Shown one piece after another: positions 52,019-60,999 of a stretch of 64,000 nt of DNA. A program made the translations under genes and the position numbers. The stretch is taken from positions 1 to 64,000 of the forward strand of contig NZ_JBHTHQ010000013.1 of the NCBI RefSeq assembly GCF_042676605.1, written 5' to 3'. The notes under the pieces were generated by a model. The model made no database searches. It saw only the letters and a program-made list of their open reading frames with translations, and was not told where the DNA came from. The DNA is from Alloscardovia venturai. GTDB lineage: Bacteria > Actinomycetota > Actinomycetes > Actinomycetales > Bifidobacteriaceae. The first letter of the stretch is position 1, and each line of letters starts with the position of its first letter.

Positions 52019-52081
52019 AAGGGATAATGCAAGGCTAGCAACATACAAAGCTAGCATACGCTTTCATTTCTCCTTCCCTCG

Positions 52082-52117
52082 AGGTCCTCATAGTTTGTAT
52101 ACTATGAGGACCTTTTC
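52082..52117 (+). terminator. Terminator of the sugar ABC importer operon
   Basis: AGGTCCTCATAGT (52082-52094) pairs perfectly with ACTATGAGGACCT (52101-52113), followed by TTTTCG. Confidence 0.9.
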
Positions 52118-52220
52118 GTAATGTTTACGCTTTTTGTGCATTGTGGCATTGGGAAGAGCTCAATATCGTTGGAATTGAGAATGAAAGTAATGAGATAAAA
52201 GCAGTAAATGAAGCAGTTAG

Positions 52221-52239
52221 CGTACGTTAATGACGTACG
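52221..52239. promoter_or_regulatory. Operator-like inverted repeat CGTACGT-TAATG-ACGTACG
   Basis: A perfect 7-bp inverted repeat with a 5-base spacer lies 70 bases before the MFS gene. It is unrelated to the LacI operators of the neighbouring cluster, so a different regulator is expected. Confidence 0.5.
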
Positions 52240-52265
52240 TGGCGAGTATAATAACACATGGTACC

Positions 52266-52285
52266 GGCGCCTTATATAGGGCGCC
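52266..52285 (+). promoter_or_regulatory. Leader hairpin GGCGCC-GGCGCC before the MFS gene
   Basis: GGCGCC (52266-52271) and GGCGCC (52280-52285) form a stem with an 8-base loop, followed by TTATTTG, then the ribosome site. It could act as a weak attenuator or stabilise the leader. Confidence 0.4.
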
Positions 52286-52308
52286 TTATTTGTATGCAAA
52301 GGTAGAAG

Positions 52309-53853
52309 ATGGCTGAGAATAATTCAAATAAGCCTTTCCAGATGCCTGGTTCAGGCAAGTATATGCGTCCGGGCATTGACGACCGTCCTGATTTGGATGA
52401 CGCTTTTGACGATAATCAGATGCAGGCAATCAATCGTTTGGCGATGCCTATGACGACAGAACGCATTGAGGAACAACACAGTATTGAGGATGCAGATCTT
52501 CAGGTAGCACGCATGAGCGCAGAGTCAGGTGCTGCGGCGGTAGCTGCTGTCGCTACAGAGGTGCCGGGAACGGCTTCTGCATTCCTTGATATGCGTGATC
52601 CTATGGTATCTGCTGATGGACATCGTCCGACGATGGCGGAAATTTGGCGTCTTGCTATCGGTTTCACTTTGGGCGCGATTTTGGGAGCAATCCCATGGCT
52701 GGCAATGAATTCCGTCCTCTTGCCGGAGCTATTGCTCAAAATTGACCCGGCAGCGAAAGATGCGATGGTTGCGACTATTAGCTCTGCAGGTGCTATCGTT
52801 GCGCTCTTTGCAAACCTTATCTTTGGAACTTTCTCTGACCTGACGCGCTCGCGTTTCGGTCGCCGTACGCCGTGGATTGTTAGCGGTGGCATAGTCGCAG
52901 GTGCTGCAGTGATGCTCATTGCTACTGCATCTAATGCGTGGGTAGTCGTCGTACTGATGTGTATTGCTCAGCTCGGTTATAACATGATGCTCGCGCCATT
53001 CGTTGCGACCATGTCCGACCGAGTTCCAGATAAGTTCCGTGGAACTGTCTCAGCATTTTATGGCGCGGGTATCACGGCTGGTCAGACTTTGGGAACTCTT
53101 ATCGGTTCGCGCATTACAAACACTGTCCAGGGTTTCATTATTTCGGGTGTTATCTTTGCTGTACTTGGCATTATCATCGTTTTCTTATGGCCTCGCGAGA
53201 AGAGCAGCAAGAATATGCCACGTGAAGACTTCAGCATAGCGATGATACTAAACTCGTTCCGCCCGCCGCACAATGCTCCAGATTTCTATCTGGCTCTCGT
53301 GGGACGTACTTTGATGATGTCTGGCTACTTTATGATTTCGAGCTACCAGCTTTATATCGTACAGTTCTACATTTTCCGCAACGATGCTCATGCCGGACAG
53401 AATGCTAAAACAGTCATCGCTATCATGTCTACCATTACCCTGGTCGTGTCTATGATTGCAGCATTTGTATCTGGGCCGGTGGCGGACTTCATCGGTAAGC
53501 GCAAGCTTCCTGTTGCGTTGGCGTCGGTGCTTTTCGCAATTGGCGCGGCGATGCCGTGGATTTTCCATAATGCGACGGGTATGTATCTCTTCGCGGCAGT
53601 GGCTGGCTTCGGCTATGGTGTCTATAACGCTATCGATCAGGCGCTGAATGTGGCAATTCTGCCAAACCCTGAAGAGGCAGGCAAGGATCTTGGTATTTTG
53701 AATCTTGCAAATACTATTTGTACAGTCCTTGGCTCGGTCCTTACAGCAGGTATCTTCATGCTCTTCCACAGCTACGCGTTGGTCTTCCCGGTATGTATCG
53801 TCGTGGTGCTTGCGGCTGCATTTATCATCATGCAGATTAAGAGCGTGGACTAG
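52309..53853 (+). CDS. MFS/GPH-type sugar transporter
   Basis: A 514-residue transporter with about 12 helices after a polar N-terminal tail of about 105 residues rich in Asp/Glu/Ala. The loop motif DLTRSRFGRRTPWI between helices 2 and 3 is typical of the GPH cation symporter group that moves sucrose, galactosides or maltose. Next to the sucrose/raffinose cluster, but with its own operator-like repeat and leader hairpin, so it may serve a different sugar. Similar bifidobacterial proteins import sucrose (inference). Confidence 0.83.
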   Translation: MAENNSNKPFQMPGSGKYMRPGIDDRPDLDDAFDDNQMQAINRLAMPMTTERIEEQHSIEDADLQVARMSAESGAAAVAAVATEVPGTASAFLDMRDPMVSADGHRPTMAEIWRLAIGFTLGAILGAIPWLAMNSVLLPELLLKIDPAAKDAMVATISSAGAIVALFANLIFGTFSDLTRSRFGRRTPWIVSGGIVAGAAVMLIATASNAWVVVVLMCIAQLGYNMMLAPFVATMSDRVPDKFRGTVSAFYGAGITAGQTLGTLIGSRITNTVQGFIISGVIFAVLGIIIVFLWPREKSSKNMPREDFSIAMILNSFRPPHNAPDFYLALVGRTLMMSGYFMISSYQLYIVQFYIFRNDAHAGQNAKTVIAIMSTITLVVSMIAAFVSGPVADFIGKRKLPVALASVLFAIGAAMPWIFHNATGMYLFAAVAGFGYGVYNAIDQALNVAILPNPEEAGKDLGILNLANTICTVLGSVLTAGIFMLFHSYALVFPVCIVVVLAAAFIIMQIKSVD

Positions 53854-53859
53854 AGACTT

Positions 53860-53916
53860 ATGTGGGAGCTTGGGGGATTCGTGTTTCAGTGCGGTTTCCT
53901 AAACGTGCTCCCACAT
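53860..53916 (+). terminator. Long-loop hairpin after the MFS gene (possible terminator)
   Basis: ATGTGGGAGC (53860-53869) pairs perfectly with GCTCCCACAT (53907-53916), with a 37-base loop and no clear T-run. It lies just after the stop and may end or protect the MFS transcript. Confidence 0.4.
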
Positions 53917-54057
53917 TATGGTCATCCAGCTCGAAGATACGTTGAGCTTTGTAAGATAGCACACAGGTAAAGGACAAAATCCTTTCTTCCAATTGAAGAA
54001 TTTAATCAGCAAACACGCAGATTATGCGCGATGTTACGATGTTACAAGGAGCGCCAC

Positions 54058-55113
54058 ATGGCAGCACAGATTTGGTATGAAAAGGATGCAGATCTCTCCG
54101 TACTCGACGGTAAGAAGGTTGCAATTATCGGTTATGGTTCTCAGGGCCATGCACACGCATTGAACTTGCGTGATTCCGGTGTAGACGTCGTTGTAGGTCT
54201 TCGTCCAACTTCTAAGTCCGTTGAATTTGCTAAAGAGCAGGGTCTTGAAGTTAAGTCTGTGCCAGAAGCAACTGCAGAAGCCGATATCGTTATGATTTTG
54301 GCTCCAGACCAGTACCAGCGCACCATCTTTGCAAACGATATCGAGCCAAACCTCAAGCCTGGTGCAGCTCTCGCATTTGCACATGGTTTCAATATCCATT
54401 ACGGATATATCAAGCCAACCGAAGACCACCCAGTATTCATGGTGGCTCCAAAGGGACCTGGTCACATTGTGCGCCGTCAGTACACTGAAGGTCGTGGTGT
54501 GCCAGTCGTTGTCGCAGTTGAGCAGGATCCTCGTGGCGATGCTTGGGACATCACCCTCGCATATGCAAAGGCTCTCGGCGCTCTTCGCGCAGGCGCTATT
54601 AAGACTACCTTCAAGGAAGAAACTGAGACTGACCTCTTTGGCGAGCAGAATGTTCTTATGGGCGGCGTAAATAAGCTCGTTGAGATGGGCTTTGAAGTCT
54701 TGACCGATGCAGGCTACCAGCCAGAAATTGCGTACTTCGAGGTATGCCACGAGCTCAAGATGCTCGTAGATCTCATGAACGAAGGTGGCTTGAACAAGGC
54801 TCGCTGGTCCTGCTCTGACACTGCTCAGTACGGTGACTACACCTGCACCGTTATCAACGAAGAAACTCGCAAGCGCATGGAGTACCAGCTCAAGCGCATT
54901 CAGGACGGTTCCTTCGCGAAAGAATTCATCGACGATCAGGATGCTGGCGCTCCTCACTTCAAGGAACTCCAGGAGAAGTACTCCAACGTGCGTATCGAGA
55001 CCGTTGGGCCGAAGCTTCGCGCAATGTTCTCGTGGAACAAGGACGGCGTTGCTGATGCTGATGAGGGTCAGTCCTTCAACGGTAAGATTGCTCGTACGCA
55101 GGTGCAGGAGTAG
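54058..55113 (+). CDS. ilvC: Ketol-acid reductoisomerase
   Basis: A 351-residue class I KARI that converts acetolactate or acetohydroxybutyrate to dihydroxyacids in branched-chain amino acid synthesis. It has the Rossmann motif GYGSQGHAHALNLRDSG, VGLRPTSKS for NADPH, MVAPKGPGH, and the metal-binding ETDLFGEQ and ELKMLVDLMNEGG. The start is ATG 54058 with AAGGAG upstream; the frame opens 27 bases earlier. No other ilv gene is in the window. A terminator follows. Confidence 0.96.
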   Translation: MAAQIWYEKDADLSVLDGKKVAIIGYGSQGHAHALNLRDSGVDVVVGLRPTSKSVEFAKEQGLEVKSVPEATAEADIVMILAPDQYQRTIFANDIEPNLKPGAALAFAHGFNIHYGYIKPTEDHPVFMVAPKGPGHIVRRQYTEGRGVPVVVAVEQDPRGDAWDITLAYAKALGALRAGAIKTTFKEETETDLFGEQNVLMGGVNKLVEMGFEVLTDAGYQPEIAYFEVCHELKMLVDLMNEGGLNKARWSCSDTAQYGDYTCTVINEETRKRMEYQLKRIQDGSFAKEFIDDQDAGAPHFKELQEKYSNVRIETVGPKLRAMFSWNKDGVADADEGQSFNGKIARTQVQE

Positions 55114-55151
55114 TCTTAAGGCTACTTTGAGCAAGTAGATATTATGCATTG

Positions 55152-55183
55152 ACGGGACGATCGTTGTGGTCGTCCCGTTTTTC
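55152..55183 (+). terminator. Terminator of ilvC
   Basis: ACGGGACGA (55152-55160) pairs with TCGTCCCGT (55170-55178), followed by TTTTTCG. Confidence 0.88.
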
Positions 55184-55268
55184 GTCTCGCATTGATTGTG
55201 ATTTTCTTTGCGAGACGTTAATTTTTTAGTAGCTACGCAGTGGCTACGAACAGAGGGAGTTGCTCGCT

Positions 55269-55283
55269 TTTTGTGCAGGTTGG
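55269..55283. repeat. Half copy (left arm only) of the palindromic element
   Basis: TTTTGTGCAGGTTGG is the exact reverse complement of the right arm of repeat 2 (55559-55573). No partner arm follows within 55 bases, so it is an orphan arm. Confidence 0.7.
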
Positions 55284-55338
55284 CTCTTGTTGCGTTTTAC
55301 TCTTTAGACCTTTATCGTCGTCGTTAGTGTGCTTTTAT

Positions 55339-55440
55339 TGTATTTTGTGCAACTTGGTTAGTTTTATTTTCGCGCTTTGGCTTCACTATGAAATTGTGTT
55401 GAAGAAAAATGTTTCAACTTGCACAAAACTGTGTAAAGTC
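55339..55440. repeat. Palindromic element, copy 1 (102 bp)
   Basis: Left arm TTTTGTGCAACTTGG (55343-55357) and right arm TTTCAACTTGCACAAAA (55412-55428) are near reverse complements. The right end reads ACTGTGTAAAGTC. The interior shares TTTGGCTTCA with copy 2. Each copy could fold into one long hairpin. Confidence 0.78.
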
Positions 55441-55483
55441 TCGAAACAACGGTAAGGTTACCACGCCGAGTACATGTTTTTTC

Positions 55484-55585
55484 TGTATTTTGTGCAAGTT
55501 GGTCACTTTGTATTTCCTGTTTTGGCTTCATGAAGGAATTTTGACGTATAAAAAATGACCAACCTGCACAAAACTGTGCAAAGTC
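55484..55585. repeat. Palindromic element, copy 2 (102 bp)
   Basis: Same orientation and same length as copy 1, 145 bases on. Left arm TTTTGTGCAAGTTGG (55488-55502) extends to GGTCA and pairs with TGACC-AACCTGCACAAAA (55556-55573), one mismatch. The right end reads ACTGTGCAAAGTC and itself contains TGCACA-aaac-TGTGCA. Confidence 0.8.
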
Positions 55586-55756
55586 AGTCTTTGTAAACTC
55601 GTATAAGCCTGTATATGCCAAATGAGTTACTGAAATTCCATTGAGATAGTCGTATCAAAATCTCGACTAGCGCTAGCTACTCATGGGACTCTTCGCTACC
55701 CTCTTAATGAAGCAATCTACCGTAATAATCTGCTCTCTCATCACAATAATCCAGCT

Positions 55757-56377
55757 TTAAGCTTCGCGCAGTATCGTCTCCATAATGGTCTCTTGTGGCT
55801 TCATACCCATAGCCTCGTAAAATGCCCGCGCATTGGTATTGAGTTCCCACACACCGAGAGTGATGTTGTAGTAGCCGCGCTGCGTCGCCCATTCTTGCGC
55901 AAACTCAAGTAGAGACCGCCCGACTCCCATACCGCGCGCGTCTTCATCAACGCACAAATCATCAATGTAAAGAGTTTTTATGGGTTGGAATAATGCATCC
56001 TCACCATCATGTGAATGGTCTTGAGTTTCACAAAACATATGACCGAGCAATGAAGAAGAGAGAGCGGTTTCATCAGGAGAAGCTGAATGCGCTACTGCCA
56101 CGAAAACTGGGTCGTCTAGTCTTTCCAAGCGATGTTCAAGATCTGCCTGAGTGTATTTCGTAGTTATGCGAAAGAGATCTGGTCGCCCATGAGCGTGGAT
56201 GAGGTTAACTTGGCGAAGAAGCTCAAGGAGAGATGGAATGTCTTCTTTTCGTGCGCGACGAATTTCGACATCAGAATGCGATTTGCGTGATTCGTGTGGT
56301 TTGTGCGAATTGTATGGCTCGCACAAACCATGAGACGGAGTCGAGTGCCCAGGCAGGTATTGAGGAGAATAAGTCAT
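55757..56377 (-). CDS. GNAT family N-acetyltransferase
   Basis: A 206-residue acetyltransferase. The first 35 residues are polar (His/Ser/Pro-rich); the GNAT domain follows (VEIRRARKEDIPSLLELL). The acetyl-CoA loop is LCVDEDARGMGVGRSLLEFA, and NTNARAFYEAMGM is the C-terminal motif. The start is ATG 56377, with TATGCT 6 bases upstream and no ribosome site; the longer open frame to 56497 reads as noise. The substrate is unknown. It is divergent from the amino acid permease. Confidence 0.86.
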   Translation of the reverse strand: MTYSPQYLPGHSTPSHGLCEPYNSHKPHESRKSHSDVEIRRARKEDIPSLLELLRQVNLIHAHGRPDLFRITTKYTQADLEHRLERLDDPVFVAVAHSASPDETALSSSLLGHMFCETQDHSHDGEDALFQPIKTLYIDDLCVDEDARGMGVGRSLLEFAQEWATQRGYYNITLGVWELNTNARAFYEAMGMKPQETIMETILREA

Positions 56378-56383
56378 AATCCA

Positions 56384-56389
56384 AGCATA
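56384..56389 (-). promoter_or_regulatory. -10 box TATGCT of a predicted leaderless promoter (GNAT gene)
   Basis: TATGCT ends 6 bases before the ATG at 56377, the same box and spacing as at upp. Confidence 0.5.
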
Positions 56390-56455
56390 CCCACGATGCG
56401 ATGTTATCTCATGAGTTAAACTGTAATTCGAACATTTAAAGGATAAAAGAGGACA

Positions 56456-57979
56456 ATGGCTGATAGGCATAGTAGGCAAGGCAATCAAGATAATCACAGT
56501 TTACAGTCTGACTTGAAGACCGTAGATCATTTAGACCAGCATAATCAGATGGAACGCGGCTTGAAGAATCGCCACGTTCAGTTCATCGCAATTGGTGGGA
56601 CTATTGGAACGGGTCTGTTCCTTGGTTCGGGAGAGTCGATTGCTCTGACAGGGCCGTCAATTGTTTTCGTCTACATCGCTGTCGGATTATTCATGTTCAT
56701 TCTTATGCGTGCCATCGGCGAGCTGATGTATCGTGATCCAAGTCAGCATACGTTCATTAGCTTCATTACGAGGTATGTTTCGCCGGCATGGGGACGATTT
56801 GCTGGATGGTCATACTGGATTGTGCTCATATTGATTGGCATGACGGAGATTGCTGCTGTCTCGACGTATTTCGTGAGTTTCTTTGGCACCTTTGGGATTG
56901 ACCTCAACTCATGGAAATGGCTTATTGAACTCGTATTCTTGGTGGGGCTGACGGCCATTAACCTTATCGCGGTCAAGGTTTTCGGAGAGACTGAGTTTTG
57001 GTTTTCTATGATTAAAATCACGCTTATCGTGGGGCTCATCGTCACTGCGATAGTTATGGTTATCATTAATTATCATTACTCTGCTCAGACAATTAATGGA
57101 GTACACACAGCTGCAGGACATGCGAGTGTGATGAATATCGTAGATAATTTCCAGATTGCGCCTCGCGGGTGGAAGAGCTTGCTTATGGCTTTCCCGATGG
57201 TTTTCTTTGCTTACGAAATGATTGAGTTCGTCGGTGTGACAGTGTCTGAGACAGAGAACCCGCGCGAGATTATGCCGAAGGCAATTAACCAAATTATCTA
57301 TCGTGTGCTCATTTTCTACGTAGGCGCGCTGGTGGCGATTATGGCGATTGTCCCGTGGCGTAGTTTCGTCCCAGATTCTGAGGGCAACTACGCATCTCCG
57401 TTTATCATGGTGTTCCGCTATGCAGGTGTGGATTGGGCGGCAGCGCTTGTATTCTTCGTTGTCCTCACTGCCGCATCGTCTGCGCTCAATTCTCTTCTAT
57501 ACTCTGCAGGACGCCATTTGTATCAGTTAGCTGAGGATGCGCCTGCCTCTGCCCCGTTGAATAGGTGGGGTCTTGGGGAAGTTTCTAAGCATAAAGTGCC
57601 TGCGCGTGCCATCATTATTTCTGCTGTAATGATTGTTCTTTCGCCTATCGTGAGCTTGATTCCAGCGATTAAGTCAGCATTTACACTGTTTTCTTCGGCC
57701 TCATCTGCGGTCATTATCTTTATTTATGTGCTGGTCCTTATCGCACACTACCGATACCGCAAGAGCCCCGACTTTGTAGAAGATGGATTCTTGCTCAAAG
57801 GCTATAAGTTCTTTGACACGGTAGGTATCATCTTCTTCCTCTTCATTTACATATCGCTTTTTGCCTCACAAGACCGCATTATTCCAGCAATTGCAGGAGT
57901 CGTGTGGCTCGTGCTCTTTGGAGGGTATTGCTTGTGGAGGCATCGCAACGATAAAGCAACGAAAACAATCGGAGCATAA
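56456..57979 (+). CDS. Amino acid permease, APC superfamily (AAT type)
   Basis: A 507-residue permease with 12 helices. The start of helix 1 reads IAIGGTIGTGLFLGSGESI, the substrate-binding break of the AAT family (LysP, ProY, GabP type), and helix 6 has FFAYEMIEFVGVTVSE. The N-terminal 35 residues are polar. AAGAGGACA precedes the ATG. The exact amino acid is not predictable. Confidence 0.92.
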   Translation: MADRHSRQGNQDNHSLQSDLKTVDHLDQHNQMERGLKNRHVQFIAIGGTIGTGLFLGSGESIALTGPSIVFVYIAVGLFMFILMRAIGELMYRDPSQHTFISFITRYVSPAWGRFAGWSYWIVLILIGMTEIAAVSTYFVSFFGTFGIDLNSWKWLIELVFLVGLTAINLIAVKVFGETEFWFSMIKITLIVGLIVTAIVMVIINYHYSAQTINGVHTAAGHASVMNIVDNFQIAPRGWKSLLMAFPMVFFAYEMIEFVGVTVSETENPREIMPKAINQIIYRVLIFYVGALVAIMAIVPWRSFVPDSEGNYASPFIMVFRYAGVDWAAALVFFVVLTAASSALNSLLYSAGRHLYQLAEDAPASAPLNRWGLGEVSKHKVPARAIIISAVMIVLSPIVSLIPAIKSAFTLFSSASSAVIIFIYVLVLIAHYRYRKSPDFVEDGFLLKGYKFFDTVGIIFFLFIYISLFASQDRIIPAIAGVVWLVLFGGYCLWRHRNDKATKTIGA

Positions 57980-58011
57980 AATCACGATTCATGATATCAA
58001 GGAGAGACCTT

Positions 58012-58965
58012 TTATCTCGTGAAAAATTCGCCCGGCCAGTCTACGGATTGCTGGGCGTTTTTCATATCACTCATGCGCGCGCATTGCCAACCGTGCGGTG
58101 CAGCGCTCACTAACTGATCTGGCGAACTAACAAAAAGGGCAGTGGACAGTATGTCTGCCCATGCTGTGGGGAAGCGTGTAGCAGCAGTGGGCATGAGAGA
58201 CCAGCTGGCTAAGACCGTGTGTACGCTCTGTCCTGTGAGTCCATCAAGGAGATGATGTACCTCTTCATGGGTGTCCGCCGTTGTCCAATGGCGACGATTT
58301 GGAGCTGAAGCGCAGAGCGCACTCGGCTCGGTGACGTGGACGACACCTACTGCTTGCGACGTGTCATAAGGATTTTCCAAAGCAATGGTGAGCTCTTCTG
58401 TAGTGTATATGTCTCCTCCGGCATTGATAGTGAAGTTATCCACATTTTGCACGAGAATGTCTGCCATAAGATCGACGAGAAATCCCTTTCCTGCAGCTCC
58501 GAAGTCAAGATGTGCAGGGCGTCGGAAATGGAGCGTCGCCCCCGTATGCCAAACATCCGTGCCCCATTGACTTGAGCGATGGCTTGAATACTGGCTTGAA
58601 GAAGCGTGCGTACTGTTGTAAGACTGTCCGTACCCTAAACGTATAAGCGCATCGGCGATAGTTGGTGTAACTTTACCGGAGGTGGCTTGGAAAAGAGCAT
58701 CATAGAGGTCAAATAAATCCGCTGCATATGAAGGAAAACTAATCTCAAAAGGTCCACCGTCTATATCATGCGCTGCCGCAGTGTTAATAAGGCTGTCAGA
58801 ACGAAAACGCGAAAATGTGGATTCGAAATCTTCGATGAGTGTCGAGAGTTGCCCAAAAAGTGCAGGGAAACGAGAAAAGTCTGAACGTTGAGAGCTTACG
58901 ATAATGCCAGTACCCACGGCTTGCGGAAAGAGAAGTGTAAACACAGACGGATCTGACGTAACCAT
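58012..58965 (-). CDS. FAD:protein FMN transferase (ApbE)
   Basis: A 317-residue ApbE family protein that attaches FMN to a Thr/Ser on target proteins, using FAD. Visible motifs: a degenerate first stretch (LFPQAVGTGIIV), HLDFGAAGKGFLVDLMAD (the DxGxxxKG motif) and FTINAGGDIYT. There is no lipoprotein signal, unlike many exported ApbE proteins. No FMN-acceptor protein is seen in the window. It is divergent from the iron uptake operon, which hints at a shared redox role (inference). Confidence 0.88.
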   Translation of the reverse strand: MVTSDPSVFTLLFPQAVGTGIIVSSQRSDFSRFPALFGQLSTLIEDFESTFSRFRSDSLINTAAAHDIDGGPFEISFPSYAADLFDLYDALFQATSGKVTPTIADALIRLGYGQSYNSTHASSSQYSSHRSSQWGTDVWHTGATLHFRRPAHLDFGAAGKGFLVDLMADILVQNVDNFTINAGGDIYTTEELTIALENPYDTSQAVGVVHVTEPSALCASAPNRRHWTTADTHEEVHHLLDGLTGQSVHTVLASWSLMPTAATRFPTAWADILSTALFVSSPDQLVSAAPHGWQCARMSDMKNAQQSVDWPGEFFTR

Positions 58966-58971
58966 ACTCGT

Positions 58972-58977
58972 ACTTTA
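58972..58977 (-). promoter_or_regulatory. -10 box TAAAGT of a predicted leaderless promoter (apbE)
   Basis: TAAAGT ends 6 bases before the ATG at 58965, with no ribosome site between. Confidence 0.45.
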
Positions 58978-59108
58978 CACGAGATTACATGAGATATTAA
59001 GAAAAAACTCTTTACATTTTCTGAAATTCCTTTAGTCTTGAAATGTGCGTTATGCACAAAATTATGTGAGAAGTTAACGAATTATAGAAGACAAGGACAA
59101 TACCTAGG

Positions 59109-60923
59109 ATGAGCCGAAAGACTTACCTCTACACTCAGAGTGCACGAAAAACTGCACTTATTGGGCTTGCCCTCCTTGGTTTTCTTCTCTTTTCCTTCTC
59201 GCTCGTCTTAAACTCTTATGCGAACGGCGCTGAAAGTATGCAGAATACGCGCAGCGCGCAGAGCCGTAGCGCAGACGCTGTGACTGCACGGTCATGGAGT
59301 GAAGTGGCGTCTTCTTTAGCGAAGAATCTTGATGCCGGTGTGAGCGCTTTGGATTCTCAGGATTCTCACGATGTAGCAACAGCTGCTGCATCTTTTCAGC
59401 GTGCGTACAACGTGGACTATATCGCTTCTAATATGGCAGTCGTTATAAAGCAGTATATCTCGGAGGACAGCGCGCAGCAGATTCAAAATGAGCTACTCTC
59501 ATTGACGACGGACGTTTATTCGCAGTCGAAGAAGAGTACAATTTCCAGTCGAGTAAAAACGCTCAAGGAGACTCTCACAGGTTTTGCGGCACAGCTCGAT
59601 GCGACGCAAGGATTGAAAAATCCACGCGACTATGCGGCAGAACGCATTGCTCAGACTCAAGCTGAACGTAAAAAATTAGATGCGTCAAAGACTCGTAAAA
59701 ATACTGGTCGTGGCTCTCGCTCGTGGAGTGAGATTGCTGATGAAATGACAGGAATTCTTGACAAAGCGCAGAAAGCGGCTACGAGTGAGGGCAATGACTC
59801 TCAAGGGTCCGACCTTGTCAACAACGCTTACTACCAGTATTACGAAAAGCTAGGCTTTGAAAAAACTGTCATGAGTGCGATTTCTGGCGCCCGCGTATCT
59901 GAGGTGGAAAACCAGTTCAAAGAGACTCGCAAGTCCATGATTAACGGCAAGCCAGATGCCATAGTGGTCAAGAATGTTGCAACGTTGAAAAAGATGCTTG
60001 TCGCCGATGCAAAAATTTTGGACAACGGTGCAGTATCTCATGTCAATCCTTTTATCTCTTTCGTCACGTCTACTTTCGGGCAAGCATTTATCATTCTGCT
60101 ACGTGAAGGAGTGGAAGCTATCCTCGTCGTAGCGGCAATTATCTCGTACCTTGCAAAGACACGAGCAACAAAGATGCTGAAATTTGTCTATGTAGGTGCG
60201 GGACTAGGACTTGTGGCATCGGGCATTATGGCAGTGCTGCTCATGTTTGTTTACACGGCAGCACAAGGCGCAGGACAGGAGCTGTTCGAGGGAGTTACCG
60301 CTCTCATTGCGATGATTATGCTTCTCTTTACATCTAATTGGATGCTATGCAAGACAGGGAATAAAGCGTGGGTCGGATTCATCAACGATAAAGCCCAGCA
60401 AAGTATATCGCGGGGAAGTGTATTCTCTCTAGCTCTTCTTGCATTTCTTGCAGTTTTCCGTGAGGGTGCAGAAACGGTGATTTTCTACCAGGCGTTGGCG
60501 TCTATGGTGACTGGCACAGATTTCTCTCCGTTGTGGTGGGGAGCGGGTGCTGCAGTAGTGGCTCTCATTGTCATCTTCTTGCTGTTCCGCCTCACTACGA
60601 TGAAGATTCCGTATAAGGAATTCTTTGCGGTGATGAGCATTATCATGGCAGTCATGGTTGTCGTCTTTGCTGGTTCAGGACTCCATGAACTCATTGAGGC
60701 AGATGTGATAAATGGTACGTATATATCCACATGGCCGACAAATGATTTCTTAGGAATCTATCCATATGTGCAAACCGTAGTATTCCAAATTGTTGTAGCA
60801 GTTATCGTCATAGCACTTTTGACGATAACTGCGATACGGACTGCGGCACGAGCACGGCGCAAACGTCATCTGGCGGAGCAGCCTAACCGAGTGAGTCAAA
60901 CGAGTCAGCAGAATCAACCGTAA
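59109..60923 (+). CDS. FTR1/EfeU-type iron permease
   Basis: A 604-residue protein. After an N-terminal helix (about 13-35) comes an extracytoplasmic helical domain (about 36-315), then seven helices with the two iron-binding motifs REGVE (LLREGVEAILVVAA) and REGAE (FREGAETVIFYQA). The long extracellular domain fused to the permease is the actinobacterial/EfeO-like layout. It starts an iron uptake operon with P19-like, DUF2318 and FtsX-like genes. AGGACAATACCTAGG lies before the ATG. Confidence 0.93.
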   Translation: MSRKTYLYTQSARKTALIGLALLGFLLFSFSLVLNSYANGAESMQNTRSAQSRSADAVTARSWSEVASSLAKNLDAGVSALDSQDSHDVATAAASFQRAYNVDYIASNMAVVIKQYISEDSAQQIQNELLSLTTDVYSQSKKSTISSRVKTLKETLTGFAAQLDATQGLKNPRDYAAERIAQTQAERKKLDASKTRKNTGRGSRSWSEIADEMTGILDKAQKAATSEGNDSQGSDLVNNAYYQYYEKLGFEKTVMSAISGARVSEVENQFKETRKSMINGKPDAIVVKNVATLKKMLVADAKILDNGAVSHVNPFISFVTSTFGQAFIILLREGVEAILVVAAIISYLAKTRATKMLKFVYVGAGLGLVASGIMAVLLMFVYTAAQGAGQELFEGVTALIAMIMLLFTSNWMLCKTGNKAWVGFINDKAQQSISRGSVFSLALLAFLAVFREGAETVIFYQALASMVTGTDFSPLWWGAGAAVVALIVIFLLFRLTTMKIPYKEFFAVMSIIMAVMVVVFAGSGLHELIEADVINGTYISTWPTNDFLGIYPYVQTVVFQIVVAVIVIALLTITAIRTAARARRKRHLAEQPNRVSQTSQQNQP

Positions 60924-60999
60924 AGATTGCTAGAAATTTTCCCTCATAAGCATAAAGCGAATATAAAACCTCACAAACACTCTAGAGAAAGTGAACACT

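Larger units (their letters stand above)
55184..55756. other. Gene-free region with a repeat array
   Basis: About 570 bases between ilvC and the GNAT gene contain no convincing gene; small open frames fall across the repeats. It holds two full copies and one half copy of a palindromic element (listed separately). The right part (55586-55756) shows no further structure. Confidence 0.6.

Noticed and set aside
54034..55149. 371-codon minus-strand frame opposite ilvC
   Set aside because: It is the shadow of ilvC, a strongly codon-biased gene; the translation is Leu/Cys/His-rich without family features.
55269..55585. CRISPR array
   Set aside because: There are only two full units of 102 bp with divergent interiors and a 43-base gap; size and structure do not fit CRISPR repeats and no cas genes are present.
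55240..55621. Short open frames across the 102-bp repeats
   Set aside because: They overlap the palindromes in both strands, lack ribosome sites and read as low-complexity sequence.
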